A stretch of 64,000 nt of DNA from contig NC_009792.1 of the NCBI RefSeq assembly GCF_000018045.1, positions 3,596,001 through 3,660,000 of the forward strand, in the 5' to 3' direction. The translations under genes and the position numbers were made by a program. This DNA is from Citrobacter koseri ATCC BAA-895. Lineage in GTDB: Bacteria; Pseudomonadota; Gammaproteobacteria; Enterobacterales; Enterobacteriaceae. Within the stretch, counting starts at the first letter, position 1; each line of letters opens with the position of its first letter. Below, piece after piece: positions 7,898 through 17,352 of the stretch. The notes beneath the pieces were generated by a model. It saw only the letters and a list, made by a program, of their open reading frames with translations, was not told the DNA's origin and ran no database searches.

Positions 7898-10318
7898 ATG
7901 TCCGGCTGGCCACGAATTTACTACAAATTACTGAATTTACCATTAAGCGTGCTGGTAAAAAGCAAGTCTATTCCGGCAGATCCTGCCCCGGAGTTGGGGC
8001 TTGATACATCGCGCCCTATTATGTACGTATTGCCGTACAACTCCAAAGCAGACCTGCTGACGCTGCGCGCCCAGTGTCTGGCGCACGATCTTCCCGACCC
8101 GCTGGAGCCGCTGGAGATCGACGGAACGCTGCTGCCGCGTTATGTCTTTATTCACGGCGGGCCGCGTGTCTTCACCTATTACACGCCAAAAGAAGAGTCC
8201 ATTAAGCTTTTCCACAACTATCTCGATCTCCACCGCAGCAATCCCGATCTGGATGTGCAAATGGTGCCGGTATCGGTGATGTTTGGCCGCTCTCCGGGGC
8301 GCGAAAAAGGAGAAGATAACCCGCCTTTACGTATGCTGAACGGCGTGCAGAAATTCTTTGCCGTCTCCTGGCTGGGACGCGACAGCTTTGTTCGTTTCTC
8401 GCCGTCCGTGTCTTTGCGCCGGATGGCTGACGAACACGGCACTGACAAGACAATCGCGCAGAAACTGGCGCGCGTGGCGCGTATGCACTTCGCCCGTCAA
8501 CGTCTGGCGGCGGTCGGGCCGCGTCTGCCAGCCCGTCAGGATCTGTTTAACAAGCTGCTGGCTTCAAAAGCCATCGCTCGCGCCGTGGAAGATGAAGCGC
8601 GCAGCAAAAAAATCTCCCATGAAAAGGCGCAGCAAAACGCCATTGCGCTGATGGAAGAGATTGCCGCCAACTTCTCCTACGAGATGATCCGTCTGACCGA
8701 CCGTATTCTGGGCTTTACCTGGAACCGTCTTTATCAGGGGATTAACGTCCATAACGCCGAGCGCGTTCGTCAGTTGGCGCACGACGGGCATGAAATTGTC
8801 TATGTGCCCTGCCACCGCAGCCATATGGACTATATGCTGCTTTCCTACGTGCTGTATCACCAGGGGCTGGTGCCGCCGCATATCGCTGCGGGCATCAACC
8901 TGAACTTCTGGCCGGCGGGTCCGATTTTCCGCCGTCTGGGCGCGTTCTTTATTCGTCGTACCTTCAAGGGCAACAAGCTCTACTCCACCGTTTTCCGTGA
9001 ATACCTGGGCGAGCTGTTCAGCCGTGGTTACTCAGTCGAATATTTCGTCGAAGGCGGTCGATCGCGTACCGGTCGTCTGCTCGACCCGAAAACCGGCACG
9101 CTGTCGATGACCATTCAGGCGATGTTGCGCGGCGGCACGCGTCCTATCACGCTGGTGCCGATCTACATCGGCTATGAGCATGTGATGGAAGTGGGCACTT
9201 ACGCCAAAGAGTTGCGTGGCGCGACGAAAGAGAAAGAGAGCCTGCCGCAGATGCTGCGCGGTTTAAGCAAACTGCGTAATCTGGGCCAGGGCTACGTCAA
9301 CTTTGGCGAACCGATGCCATTGATGACTTACCTCAACCAGCATGTGCCGGAGTGGCGTGAATCCATCGATCCTATCGAGTCTATCCGCCCGGCCTGGCTG
9401 ACACCGACGGTGAATAACATTGCCGCCGATCTGATGGTGCGCATTAACAACGCCGGTGCAGCCAACGCCATGAACCTGTGCTGCACCGCGCTACTGGCTT
9501 CCCGCCAGCGCTCTCTGACCCGTGAGCAGCTGACTGAACAGCTCGACTGCTATCTGAGTCTGCTGCGCAACGTGCCGTACGCGGCGGATTCTACGGTTCC
9601 TGCGCAGAGCGCCAGTGAACTGATCGACCACGCCTTGCAGATGAACAAGTTTGAGGTCGAGAAAGACACCATCGGCGATATCATCATTCTGCCGCGCGAG
9701 CAGGCCGTGTTGATGACCTACTATCGCAACAACATCGCGCATATGCTGGTTCTGCCTTCCCTGATGGCGGCCATCATTACCCAGCACCGCCACATCTCGC
9801 GTGACGCGCTGATGCAGCATGTTGACGTGCTCTATCCGATGCTGAAAGCGGAACTGTTCCTGCGTTGGGAACACGATGAGCTTGCCAGCGTGATTGACGC
9901 GCTGAGCAGTGAGATGCAACGTCAGGGGCTGATCGCCGTACAGAACGATGAGCTGCATATCAATCCGGCACATTCTCGCACGCTGCAACTGCTGGCGGCT
10001 GGCGCGCGCGAAACGCTGCAACGCTATGCCATCACCTTCTGGCTGTTGAGCGCGAATCCGTCGATCAACCGTGGTACGCTGGAAAAAGAGAGCCGCACGG
10101 TCGCGCAACGTCTTTCCGTTCTGCACGGCATTAACGCGCCGGAGTTCTTCGATAAAGCGGTGTTCAGTTCTCTGGTGCTGACTCTGCGTGATGAGAAATA
10201 CATCAGCGATACCGGAGACGCCGAGCCTGAGCAGACGATGAAGGTGTATCAGATGTTGGCCGATTTGATCACGTCGGATGTGCGTCTGACCATTGAGAGC
10301 GCAACGCAGGGCGAGTGA
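7898..10318 (+). CDS. plsB: Glycerol-3-phosphate O-acyltransferase PlsB
   Basis: PlsB is the membrane-bound enzyme that adds the first acyl chain to sn-glycerol-3-phosphate, from acyl-CoA or acyl-ACP, starting phospholipid synthesis. The product is 806 residues and collinear with E. coli PlsB. The acyltransferase motifs are present: the H-x4-D box in CHRSHMDY near residue 306, the FVEGGRSRTGR substrate-binding motif and the later VPIYIGYEH motif. An upstream frame on the same strand (7813) is too short and in another phase. The ATG at 7898 gives the known N-terminus MSGWPRIYY. Confidence 0.97.
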   Translation: MSGWPRIYYKLLNLPLSVLVKSKSIPADPAPELGLDTSRPIMYVLPYNSKADLLTLRAQCLAHDLPDPLEPLEIDGTLLPRYVFIHGGPRVFTYYTPKEESIKLFHNYLDLHRSNPDLDVQMVPVSVMFGRSPGREKGEDNPPLRMLNGVQKFFAVSWLGRDSFVRFSPSVSLRRMADEHGTDKTIAQKLARVARMHFARQRLAAVGPRLPARQDLFNKLLASKAIARAVEDEARSKKISHEKAQQNAIALMEEIAANFSYEMIRLTDRILGFTWNRLYQGINVHNAERVRQLAHDGHEIVYVPCHRSHMDYMLLSYVLYHQGLVPPHIAAGINLNFWPAGPIFRRLGAFFIRRTFKGNKLYSTVFREYLGELFSRGYSVEYFVEGGRSRTGRLLDPKTGTLSMTIQAMLRGGTRPITLVPIYIGYEHVMEVGTYAKELRGATKEKESLPQMLRGLSKLRNLGQGYVNFGEPMPLMTYLNQHVPEWRESIDPIESIRPAWLTPTVNNIAADLMVRINNAGAANAMNLCCTALLASRQRSLTREQLTEQLDCYLSLLRNVPYAADSTVPAQSASELIDHALQMNKFEVEKDTIGDIIILPREQAVLMTYYRNNIAHMLVLPSLMAAIITQHRHISRDALMQHVDVLYPMLKAELFLRWEHDELASVIDALSSEMQRQGLIAVQNDELHINPAHSRTLQLLAAGARETLQRYAITFWLLSANPSINRGTLEKESRTVAQRLSVLHGINAPEFFDKAVFSSLVLTLRDEKYISDTGDAEPEQTMKVYQMLADLITSDVRLTIESATQGE

Positions 10319-10325
10319 CAATAAA

Positions 10326-10410
10326 AAGCCGGGTGGCGGCTTCGCCCTACCCGGCCTACATTCTGCGCAATATGTTATGTAGGCCCGGTAAGCGCTACCG
10401 GGCTTTTTTT
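10326..10410. repeat. REP pair ending in a terminator between convergent plsB and ubiA
   Basis: Two oppositely oriented REP-like palindromes fill the gap between the two stop codons. The second forms a stem GCCCGGTAAGC/GCTACCGGGC followed by seven T on the plus strand (10404-10410), so it should also terminate plsB transcription. The T run touches the ubiA stop codon. Confidence 0.8.
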
Positions 10411-11279
10411 CAACCAACGTAACTCATCGCCAGCCCTAAAAACAGCACCAGGCCGACGTAGTTATTGTTCATAAACGCTTTAAAACAGGCTTCACGTTCG
10501 CGCCCGACAATCAGTTTCTGCTGATACACAAACAGCGCGCCAGCCACCAGCACCGACCAGTAATACCCCCAGCCCAGCCCGTTCAGCCAGCCAATCAGCG
10601 CCATTAGCGCCAGCACCGCAATCTGCAAAATCCCGATAATAAGTTTGTCATGTCGCCCGAACAGAATGGCCGTCGATTTAATGCCGATTTTCAGATCGTC
10701 GTCCCGGTCAACCATCGCGTACTGCGTGTCGTAGGCTACCGCCCAGAGGATATTGGCCAGGAACATCAGCCAGCAGCTCAGCGGCACGGACTCACTCACC
10801 GCCGCAAACGCCATAGGAATAGACCAGCCAAACGCCGCGCCCAGCACAACCTGCGGCAAATGGGTGTAACGCTTCATGAAGGGATAGACCCACGCCAGCG
10901 CCAGCGCCGCAATCGACAGCAGAATGGTCATCGTATTCAGCGTTAACACCAGCAGGAAGGAGAGCGCTACCAGTACGACAAACAGCGTGCGCGCCTCTTT
11001 CTCCGTGACCGCCCCGCTGGGCAACGGTCGGTTGGCCGTGCGTTTCACATGTCCATCAAACTTACGATCGGCATAATCGTTGACCACGCAACCGGCGGCG
11101 CGCATTAACCAGACCCCGGCGACAAACACCGCCAGAATCCACAGTTGCGGTACTCCCGGCGTCGCTACCCACAGCGCCCATAATGTCGGCCAGAGCAGCA
11201 GTAAGGCGCCGATTGGCTTATCCGTACGCATCAGGCGGTGAAACGCCAACAGCTTATTCTGCGTCAGACTCCACTCCAT
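10410..11279 (-). CDS. ubiA: 4-hydroxybenzoate octaprenyltransferase UbiA
   Basis: UbiA is an inner-membrane prenyltransferase joining the octaprenyl chain to 4-hydroxybenzoate, the second step of ubiquinone synthesis. The 289-residue protein has many hydrophobic helices and the two Asp-rich motifs that bind magnesium and prenyl diphosphate: NDYADRKFDG near residue 67 and YDTQYAMVDRDDD near 190. It lies just downstream of ubiC. The last residues (SYVG) differ from the E. coli ending, apparently because the stop codon now lies at the REP/terminator boundary. Confidence 0.97.
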   Translation of the reverse strand: MEWSLTQNKLLAFHRLMRTDKPIGALLLLWPTLWALWVATPGVPQLWILAVFVAGVWLMRAAGCVVNDYADRKFDGHVKRTANRPLPSGAVTEKEARTLFVVLVALSFLLVLTLNTMTILLSIAALALAWVYPFMKRYTHLPQVVLGAAFGWSIPMAFAAVSESVPLSCWLMFLANILWAVAYDTQYAMVDRDDDLKIGIKSTAILFGRHDKLIIGILQIAVLALMALIGWLNGLGWGYYWSVLVAGALFVYQQKLIVGREREACFKAFMNNNYVGLVLFLGLAMSYVG

Positions 11280-11291
11280 TTTGTTTTCCTC

Positions 11292-11789
11292 TTAATACAA
11301 CGGTGATGCGGGCAAAAACAGCTCGGTAAGCATCAGCGGCTTACCGCTCAGACGCAGGCGGGAACGACGCCCCCACAGTGCGGCATCACGACCAATCTCA
11401 ATAAAATCTCGGGTCAACGTTGATGATGTAAACAGGTAGCGCCCTAACGGCGTTTTTCCCAGATTTTGTAAGGCCAGCTCAGGGCCGCACAACGTTGATT
11501 CAGGCACGACGGTACGCCCGGCAAGCCAGGGTTCGCCGTCTGCACATAACAAAATTTCACGTAACCAGTAGCGGGATTCGACCGGTAGCAGCGCCACCTC
11601 TTCAGCCACTTCATGTGGACCAACAAACGCTTCCCGAAGCAATGTCACGCTTACCCGTTTCCCTTCTTGCTCAAAACGTTTGGTCATGGAATCTTCCAGA
11701 AGTAACCAGTCGAGCAACCGGGAATCCAGCGCAGGAATCTCTTTAAAATAGCGCAGCGCACGCAGTTGCGTTAACGCAGGGTGTGACAT
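11292..11789 (-). CDS. ubiC: Chorismate pyruvate-lyase UbiC
   Basis: UbiC converts chorismate to 4-hydroxybenzoate and pyruvate, the committed first step of ubiquinone synthesis in the cytoplasm. The 165-residue length equals that of E. coli. The active-site region near the C-terminus (MLTELFLPASPLY) is present. UbiC and UbiA are separated by 12 bases on the same strand, so they probably form one operon. Confidence 0.96.
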   Translation of the reverse strand: MSHPALTQLRALRYFKEIPALDSRLLDWLLLEDSMTKRFEQEGKRVSVTLLREAFVGPHEVAEEVALLPVESRYWLREILLCADGEPWLAGRTVVPESTLCGPELALQNLGKTPLGRYLFTSSTLTRDFIEIGRDAALWGRRSRLRLSGKPLMLTELFLPASPLY

Positions 11790-11970
11790 GCCGTACTCTC
11801 CGTTTCATAACGTAAAGGCATTGTATCGCAGAAAAGAGATTACGGGAGGCGTAAACATAATTAAGTGATCGGTTGCGCAACAGAAGTGTAACAACTCGCA
11901 TGGAATGCTAAAAAAAAGGTGCGCCAGGAGACGCACCAGTTGTTGCAAAATCAGCAATGTGGGGAGACGC

Positions 11971-12912
11971 TTACCCCTTGCCTTTTACACTGCTGATAAA
12001 CGTGGAACGGGCAGATGTCGATCCCAGGCGTTCGGCTTCATCAAGCAGTTTCAGAGCTTTATCAACGTCACCTTTCGCTACCGCGTCCTTAATCGCATTG
12101 TTGAAGTAGCTTTCCGTGTCGTTCAGCATTGGCTCGCTTTTCTTCGCCGGGGCAGGCGCTGGCGCGGCAACGGCTGGTGCGGTATAGGCGGTCGCCGGTG
12201 CCGCAGTATTGCCGACGGTGACCGGTCCCGGACCGGAAGAACCAAACAGCGGGCCAACCAGTACGCTGGAGCTGCTGTTGGTTTTCACTTTCAGTTTCAG
12301 CAGGCCATCAGTCGTGTGGCGCGCGATCGGATCGGGAATATCCGGGACGGCATTACCCACGCCTTTCGCATACGCTTTTGCCGGGTCAAGCAGCGTGGTG
12401 GTCTGCTGGAGATCGTTATTGGTGGTAAACACCAGAACGTACAGCTTCTGCTGGCCCAGCGCAGGCGTCAGACGCATCACCCCTTCCAGACGATCCGCGC
12501 TCATCACGCCGGGGGCCTGGTAGGTAAAGTAGCTGCTGGGGAAAAACGCTGAAGGCGTCAGGTTCTGGTCGAGAATCAGCACGTTCGGTGCAAATACGCT
12601 GGTTTGTTTGTTAACTTCGCTGCTCAATGTCAGCGTGAGCTCACCGATGTTCGCCGGTACGCTATACGCGGCAACCGGGCCTGTAATACCGGCGACGTCA
12701 AGCCGCTGACCACCGGTAGAAAGCTGTGTGGACTGCGTACTGGACTGGTCGACAGGCGTCCAGGTGAGTTGTTGTAGTGCGGCGGTCGGAATCGCAGGCG
12801 CTGCGCTGGTGTTTTGCGGAACATAGTTTACATCCGCCAGGCTGATGCCTGGTGCGCTTGCCAGCAACCCCGCCGATAAACAAAGGGCGACGAGACTTTT
12901 CTTCATTTTCAT
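11971..12912 (-). CDS. malM: Maltose operon periplasmic protein MalM
   Basis: MalM is the last gene of the malK-lamB-malM operon and encodes a periplasmic protein of unsettled function. I start at the ATG at 12912, giving 313 residues, because it begins directly with the signal peptide (MKMKKSLVALCLSAGLLASA) as in E. coli; an upstream Met at 12933 adds non-signal residues. An Ala/Pro-rich linker (about 230-260) precedes a conserved helical C-terminal part. Confidence 0.95.
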   Translation of the reverse strand: MKMKKSLVALCLSAGLLASAPGISLADVNYVPQNTSAAPAIPTAALQQLTWTPVDQSSTQSTQLSTGGQRLDVAGITGPVAAYSVPANIGELTLTLSSEVNKQTSVFAPNVLILDQNLTPSAFFPSSYFTYQAPGVMSADRLEGVMRLTPALGQQKLYVLVFTTNNDLQQTTTLLDPAKAYAKGVGNAVPDIPDPIARHTTDGLLKLKVKTNSSSSVLVGPLFGSSGPGPVTVGNTAAPATAYTAPAVAAPAPAPAKKSEPMLNDTESYFNNAIKDAVAKGDVDKALKLLDEAERLGSTSARSTFISSVKGKG

Positions 12913-12990
12913 TGTTATCACCTCAGATAGCACGGGTTCAGCGGTGGCCAGGCAATAGCGCGCTAAACCGCGAGAAACGGTGCAGATAAT

Positions 12991-13022
12991 GCCGGATAGC
13001 GGCTACGCCTTATCCGGCCTGC
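12991..13022. repeat. REP element between lamB and malM
   Basis: A single imperfect REP palindrome (GCCGGATAGCGG...CTTATCCGGCCTGC) sits between lamB and malM, within the operon. Confidence 0.75.
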
Positions 13023-13066
13023 ATCTCGTTACCGGGGGACTTGCGCCCCCCTCGTTATGTCACGTA

Positions 13067-14416
13067 TTACCACCAGATTTCCATCTGGGCGCCGAAGGAC
13101 CACTCATCGTTGTCGCCACGGCTGGTTGTGTTGAAGCCGGAGTTATTCGATGCGGCATAACGCAATGTGTTATCGCCATCTTTGATATAGCCCCATTTCT
13201 CATCCCACTTCGCGTAGGTTGCGAAGAGACGGATGGCCGGGCGGGACCAGATGCTGTCGCCAGCCTGCCATTGTTGCGCCAGGGTGATTTTGTACTGGTT
13301 GTTGCGATCGCCAGTCTGCTGAGATTTGACGTTGTCGTAACCGACTTCCAGCAGGGTGCTCATGATCGGCGTCCATTTGAACATCGGACGAACGCCTACG
13401 GTCCACCAGTCAGTACCCAGATCGTTATCCAGGTCCTGTTTCTGGAACATACCGACGTACATCAGGTCCCAACGGTCGCCCAGAGAGATCGCCCCGTGGT
13501 CCAGAATACGCCACAGCTTACCGTTGTTATTGACGTAACGATCGACATAATGGAGCTGATCGTCGCCTTCGCCGATATCAAAAGTCGAGCCGTAAGAACC
13601 CTGAGGAATACCTTTACCCTGCGTGGTCATCGCGTCAGTGGCGTACTGAACCACAAACTTGTTGTAGCCCTTCAGCATGCTCTGGGTATGTTCAGCAGTG
13701 AACATCCAGCCGTCTTTAGATGCGCCGTCAGCCAGACGATAATCGTCAGTGGTGTTTGCACGACCATAGTCGACACCCAGTTCCAGCACGCCGTCCGGGT
13801 TCGTTTCCAGACCGGCTAAACGCACGTCGAAGACGTCGTTGGCGGTGTCTTTAGAAGAGTTGTAAATATCCTGGCTGCTGAAGGTGTAGGAACCACCGGC
13901 TTCCTGAGAGCGGGTCGCTGCCAGAGACAGTTTACCGAAGCCCAGGTCGATGTTTTCGATACCCGCACCAGGACCAGAAATATCCCAGTAGTAGAAGTCG
14001 ATCATGTGAACGTCATGACGCTGATAGAAGCGCTTACCCGCCCAGATGGTGGAGCCTGGCAGCCAGTCAATCAGGTTTTTACCCTGCACGTTGGCTTCAC
14101 GGAACGCCGGATCGGTTGCTTCCCAGTCATTCTGTTGCGCTACGGAGTAGGCCACGTTAGTGTCGAAATAGAAGCTCTTGTCGCCTTCTTTCCACACTTC
14201 CTGACCCAGTTTCAATTCCGCATAGGTTTCACATTCGTTACCAAGACGGTATTTACTTTGAGCGCCAGTTGCCTGGAAACATTGTTGTTCGCCGCCACTA
14301 CCCGTCCAGCCGATACCGGAACGAGCATAACCATGAAAATCCACTGCCATTGCCTGAGCAGACATAACGCCTGCTGCGACGGCAACCGCCAGAGGAAGTT
14401 TGCGCAGAGTAATCAT
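13067..14416 (-). CDS. lamB: Maltoporin LamB
   Basis: LamB is the trimeric 18-strand outer-membrane porin for maltose and maltodextrins and a phage receptor. The ATG at 14416 follows a good AGGAG site and gives 449 residues, with a signal peptide ending AMA before VDFHGYARSGIG. The aromatic, strand-rich sequence ends in the typical barrel terminus SFGAQMEIWW. It lies downstream of malK in the same operon. Surface loops differ from E. coli, as expected under phage pressure. Confidence 0.97.
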   Translation of the reverse strand: MITLRKLPLAVAVAAGVMSAQAMAVDFHGYARSGIGWTGSGGEQQCFQATGAQSKYRLGNECETYAELKLGQEVWKEGDKSFYFDTNVAYSVAQQNDWEATDPAFREANVQGKNLIDWLPGSTIWAGKRFYQRHDVHMIDFYYWDISGPGAGIENIDLGFGKLSLAATRSQEAGGSYTFSSQDIYNSSKDTANDVFDVRLAGLETNPDGVLELGVDYGRANTTDDYRLADGASKDGWMFTAEHTQSMLKGYNKFVVQYATDAMTTQGKGIPQGSYGSTFDIGEGDDQLHYVDRYVNNNGKLWRILDHGAISLGDRWDLMYVGMFQKQDLDNDLGTDWWTVGVRPMFKWTPIMSTLLEVGYDNVKSQQTGDRNNQYKITLAQQWQAGDSIWSRPAIRLFATYAKWDEKWGYIKDGDNTLRYAASNNSGFNTTSRGDNDEWSFGAQMEIWW

Positions 14417-14552
14417 TATTCTATCTCCTGAGATCATTGCTTTTCTTTAAACGCGTCCCCTTTCGGACTGCCTCTTTGTTGGCGGTGTTTTTTCACTTGC
14501 CGCCTTGATGCATCCTCGAATGGTTTTGCGTTTTGTTTTTTTAATGGGGACC

Positions 14553-15662
14553 TTAAACGCCCGGCTCCTTATGCAGCCGACGGCATGCGGAACCATCTTC
14601 ACGGAACAGATGGCAACGCTCTGGCGGCAGACCGATAGCGAATGTGGCACCCTCTTCTACCAACACCACGTCGTTCTGGCGGTAAACCAGGTTTTGACGA
14701 ATGGCGGGGATCTGGATATGAATTTGTGTTTCGTGACCAAGTTGTTCGACGACCTGAACCTCGCCTTCCAGGGTGACATCGGCGATGTCGCTGGGCAGCA
14801 GATGCTCTGGACGAATACCTAACGACATATTTGCCCCGACCTGAACGCCGTTGCTTTCTACCGGCAGCCAGACGTTCTGGCGGTTCGGCAGCTCAACCTG
14901 CACCTGCTCGATAGCGGTCGCGGTGACTTTCACCGGCAGGAAGTTCATTTTCGGGGAACCGATAAAGCCCGCGACGAAGCGATCCGCCGGATAGTGGTAC
15001 AGCTCCAGCGGCTTACCGACCTGCGCCACGCGGCCGGCATCCAGTACCACGATTTTGTCGGCCAGCGTCATCGCTTCGACCTGATCGTGGGTGACGTAAA
15101 TCATCGTGCGGCCCAGACGCTTATGCAGGCGGGAGATTTCGATACGCATCTGCACGCGCAGAGCGGCATCAAGGTTAGACAGCGGCTCATCAAGCAGGAA
15201 CACGCGCGGTTCCGCCACCAGCGTGCGGCCTATCGCCACGCGCTGGCGCTGGCCGCCGGAGAGCGCTTTCGGCTTGCGCTCCAGCAGGTGCGCCAGTTGC
15301 AGCACTTCCGCTACCTGATTCACACGCTGATTCATCACCTCTTTTTTGGCCCCCGCCAGCTTCAAACCAAAAGACATGTTTTCTGCCACGGACAGGTGGG
15401 GGTAGAGCGCATAGGACTGGAAAACCATCCCCACGCCGCGTTCGGCGGGCGGGATGTCGTTCATACGGGCTTCCCCAATGAACAGATCTCCGCTGGTGAT
15501 GGTTTCAAGTCCGGCGATCATACGCAGCAAGGTCGATTTCCCGCAGCCTGACGGTCCGACAAACACCACGAATTCCCCTTCGTGAATGTCGAGATTGATA
15601 TCTTTCGATACCACCACGTCACCCCAGGCTTTCGTTACATTTCGCAGCTGTACGCTCGCCAT
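14553..15662 (-). CDS. malK: Maltose/maltodextrin transporter ATP-binding protein MalK
   Basis: MalK is the ATPase of the MalEFGK2 importer; it also restrains the activator MalT and is the target of unphosphorylated EIIA-Glc. The 369 residues include Walker A GPSGCGKST (36-44), LSGGQ signature, Walker B VFLLDEP and the C-terminal regulatory domain with GIRPEHL. It is the first gene of malK-lamB-malM and diverges from malE. Confidence 0.98.
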   Translation of the reverse strand: MASVQLRNVTKAWGDVVVSKDINLDIHEGEFVVFVGPSGCGKSTLLRMIAGLETITSGDLFIGEARMNDIPPAERGVGMVFQSYALYPHLSVAENMSFGLKLAGAKKEVMNQRVNQVAEVLQLAHLLERKPKALSGGQRQRVAIGRTLVAEPRVFLLDEPLSNLDAALRVQMRIEISRLHKRLGRTMIYVTHDQVEAMTLADKIVVLDAGRVAQVGKPLELYHYPADRFVAGFIGSPKMNFLPVKVTATAIEQVQVELPNRQNVWLPVESNGVQVGANMSLGIRPEHLLPSDIADVTLEGEVQVVEQLGHETQIHIQIPAIRQNLVYRQNDVVLVEEGATFAIGLPPERCHLFREDGSACRRLHKEPGV

Positions 15663-16033
15663 GCCCTTCTCCCTTCGTTACAACCTGTCATCGACAGCAA
15701 CATTCATGATGGCCTGACTATGCGTGATCCCTTGATTGCGTAAATCCTCCACCCCCCGGCTTTTTTATGGGGGAGGAGGCGGGAGGATGAGGGAGCAGCG
15801 TCTGAGACCCGGGCCGCGCCCCGCCGAGGAATTTCGTGATGTCACCTGCAAAAATCGCGGTGTTTTTATGTGCGCCAACACGCATTACTCACATTTATGC
15901 AACACAGATCACATAAAGAAGGGGTGGGGCGTAGGGGTAAGGAGGATGGAAAGAGGTTGTCGTATAAAGAAACTAGATACCGTTAAGCCACCTCTGTGTA
16001 TCCACGAGCACATCACCAAAAAGGATGGGAGAT
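15663..16033. promoter_or_regulatory. Divergent malK/malE control region with MalT and CRP sites
   Basis: The 371-base gap is the shared control region of malKlamBmalM and malEFG. On the malK side are G-rich MalT boxes: GGGGAGGAGG at 15770-15779 and GAGGATGAGG at 15783-15792. On the malE side another G-rich cluster runs from about 15923 to 15955 and includes GGAGGATGGA. Candidate CRP sites are TGCAACACAGATCACA at 15898-15913 and a weaker one near 15869-15884. The arrangement and much of the sequence resemble the E. coli malEp/malKp region, where MalT and CRP act together. Confidence 0.85.
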
Positions 16034-17224
16034 ATGAAAATCAAAACTGGCGCACGCATCCTCGCATTGTCCGCACTGACGACGATGATGTTTTCCGCCT
16101 CGGCTCTCGCCAAGATTGAAGAAGGTAAGCTGGTTATCTGGATTAACGGCGACAAAGGCTACAACGGCCTCGCTGAAGTGGGCAAAAAATTCGAACAAGA
16201 CACCGGCATTAAAGTCACCGTTGAGCACCCGGACAAGCTGGAAGAGAAATTCCCTCAGGTTGCGGCCACCGGTGACGGCCCGGACATCATCTTCTGGGCG
16301 CATGACCGTTTTGGCGGCTACGCACAGTCTGGCCTGCTGGCTGAGATCACCCCGGACCAGGCGTTCCAGGACAAGCTCTATCCGTTCACCTGGGATGCGG
16401 TGCGTTACAACGGCAAGCTGATCGCCTACCCGATCGCGGTTGAAGCGCTGTCCCTGATTTACAACAAAGACCTCGTTCCGAACCCGCCGAAAACCTGGGA
16501 AGAGATCCCGGCGCTGGATAAAGAGCTGAAGGCGAAAGGTAAGAGCGCGCTGATGTTCAACCTGCAAGAACCGTACTTCACCTGGCCGCTGATTGCTGCC
16601 GATGGCGGTTACGCGTTCAAGTTTGAGAACGGTAAGTATGACGTGAAAGATGTCGGCGTAGACAGCGCAGGGGCGAAAGCCGGTCTGGGCTTCCTGGTCG
16701 ATATGATCAAAAACAAACACATGAACGCCGATACCGATTACTCCATCGCGGAAGCCGCCTTTAACAAAGGCGAAACGGCGATGACCATCAACGGTCCGTG
16801 GGCGTGGTCAAACATCGACAAGAGCAAAATCAATTACGGCGTGACACTGCTGCCGACATTCAAAGGCAAACCGTCTAAACCGTTCGTTGGCGTGCTGAGC
16901 GCGGGCATTAACGCCGCCAGCCCGAACAAAGAGCTGGCGAAAGAGTTCCTCGAAAACTACCTGCTGACCGATCAGGGTCTGGACGACGTGAACAAGGACA
17001 AACCGCTGGGCGCGGTTGCGCTGAAATCCTTCCAGGATCAGTTAGCGAAAGATCCGCGTATCGCCGCCACGATGGATAACGCCCAGAAAGGCGAAATCAT
17101 GCCGAACATTCCGCAGATGTCAGCCTTCTGGTATGCGGTTCGTACGGCAGTTATCAACGCTGCCAGCGGTCGTCAGACTGTCGACGCCGCGCTGAAAGAC
17201 GCGCAGGGCCGTATCACCAAGTAA
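16034..17224 (+). CDS. malE: Maltose/maltodextrin-binding periplasmic protein MalE
   Basis: MalE binds maltose and maltodextrins in the periplasm, delivers them to MalFGK2 and serves chemotaxis through Tar. The ATG at 16034 gives 396 residues with the classic 26-residue signal peptide ending SALA before KIEEGKLV; a Met three codons earlier lacks the usual spacing. Sugar-binding residues of the E. coli protein (for example DKGYNGLAE, HDRFGGYAQ, the EPYFTWP and WYAVRT aromatics) are present. Confidence 0.98.
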   Translation: MKIKTGARILALSALTTMMFSASALAKIEEGKLVIWINGDKGYNGLAEVGKKFEQDTGIKVTVEHPDKLEEKFPQVAATGDGPDIIFWAHDRFGGYAQSGLLAEITPDQAFQDKLYPFTWDAVRYNGKLIAYPIAVEALSLIYNKDLVPNPPKTWEEIPALDKELKAKGKSALMFNLQEPYFTWPLIAADGGYAFKFENGKYDVKDVGVDSAGAKAGLGFLVDMIKNKHMNADTDYSIAEAAFNKGETAMTINGPWAWSNIDKSKINYGVTLLPTFKGKPSKPFVGVLSAGINAASPNKELAKEFLENYLLTDQGLDDVNKDKPLGAVALKSFQDQLAKDPRIAATMDNAQKGEIMPNIPQMSAFWYAVRTAVINAASGRQTVDAALKDAQGRITK

Positions 17225-17238
17225 TGTTCAGGTCGTGT

Positions 17239-17310
17239 GCCGAATGGCGGCATCAATGCCTTCTCCGGCCTACAGAACAGGTAGGCCGGAGAAGCGCAGC
17301 GCCATCAGGC
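17239..17310. repeat. REP pair between malE and malF
   Basis: Two inverted REP palindromes lie between malE and malF. In E. coli a REP cluster at this place stabilises malE mRNA and helps make MalE far more abundant than MalF. The same effect is likely here. Confidence 0.88.
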
Positions 17311-17352
17311 ACGCTGACCTACAGGATTTCAAAGTTGTAGAGGAAGATCCCC

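Noticed and set aside
15736..16119. 127-codon frame across the malK-malE control region
   Set aside because: It covers the MalT and CRP sites and the malE signal peptide in another phase and has no family resemblance.
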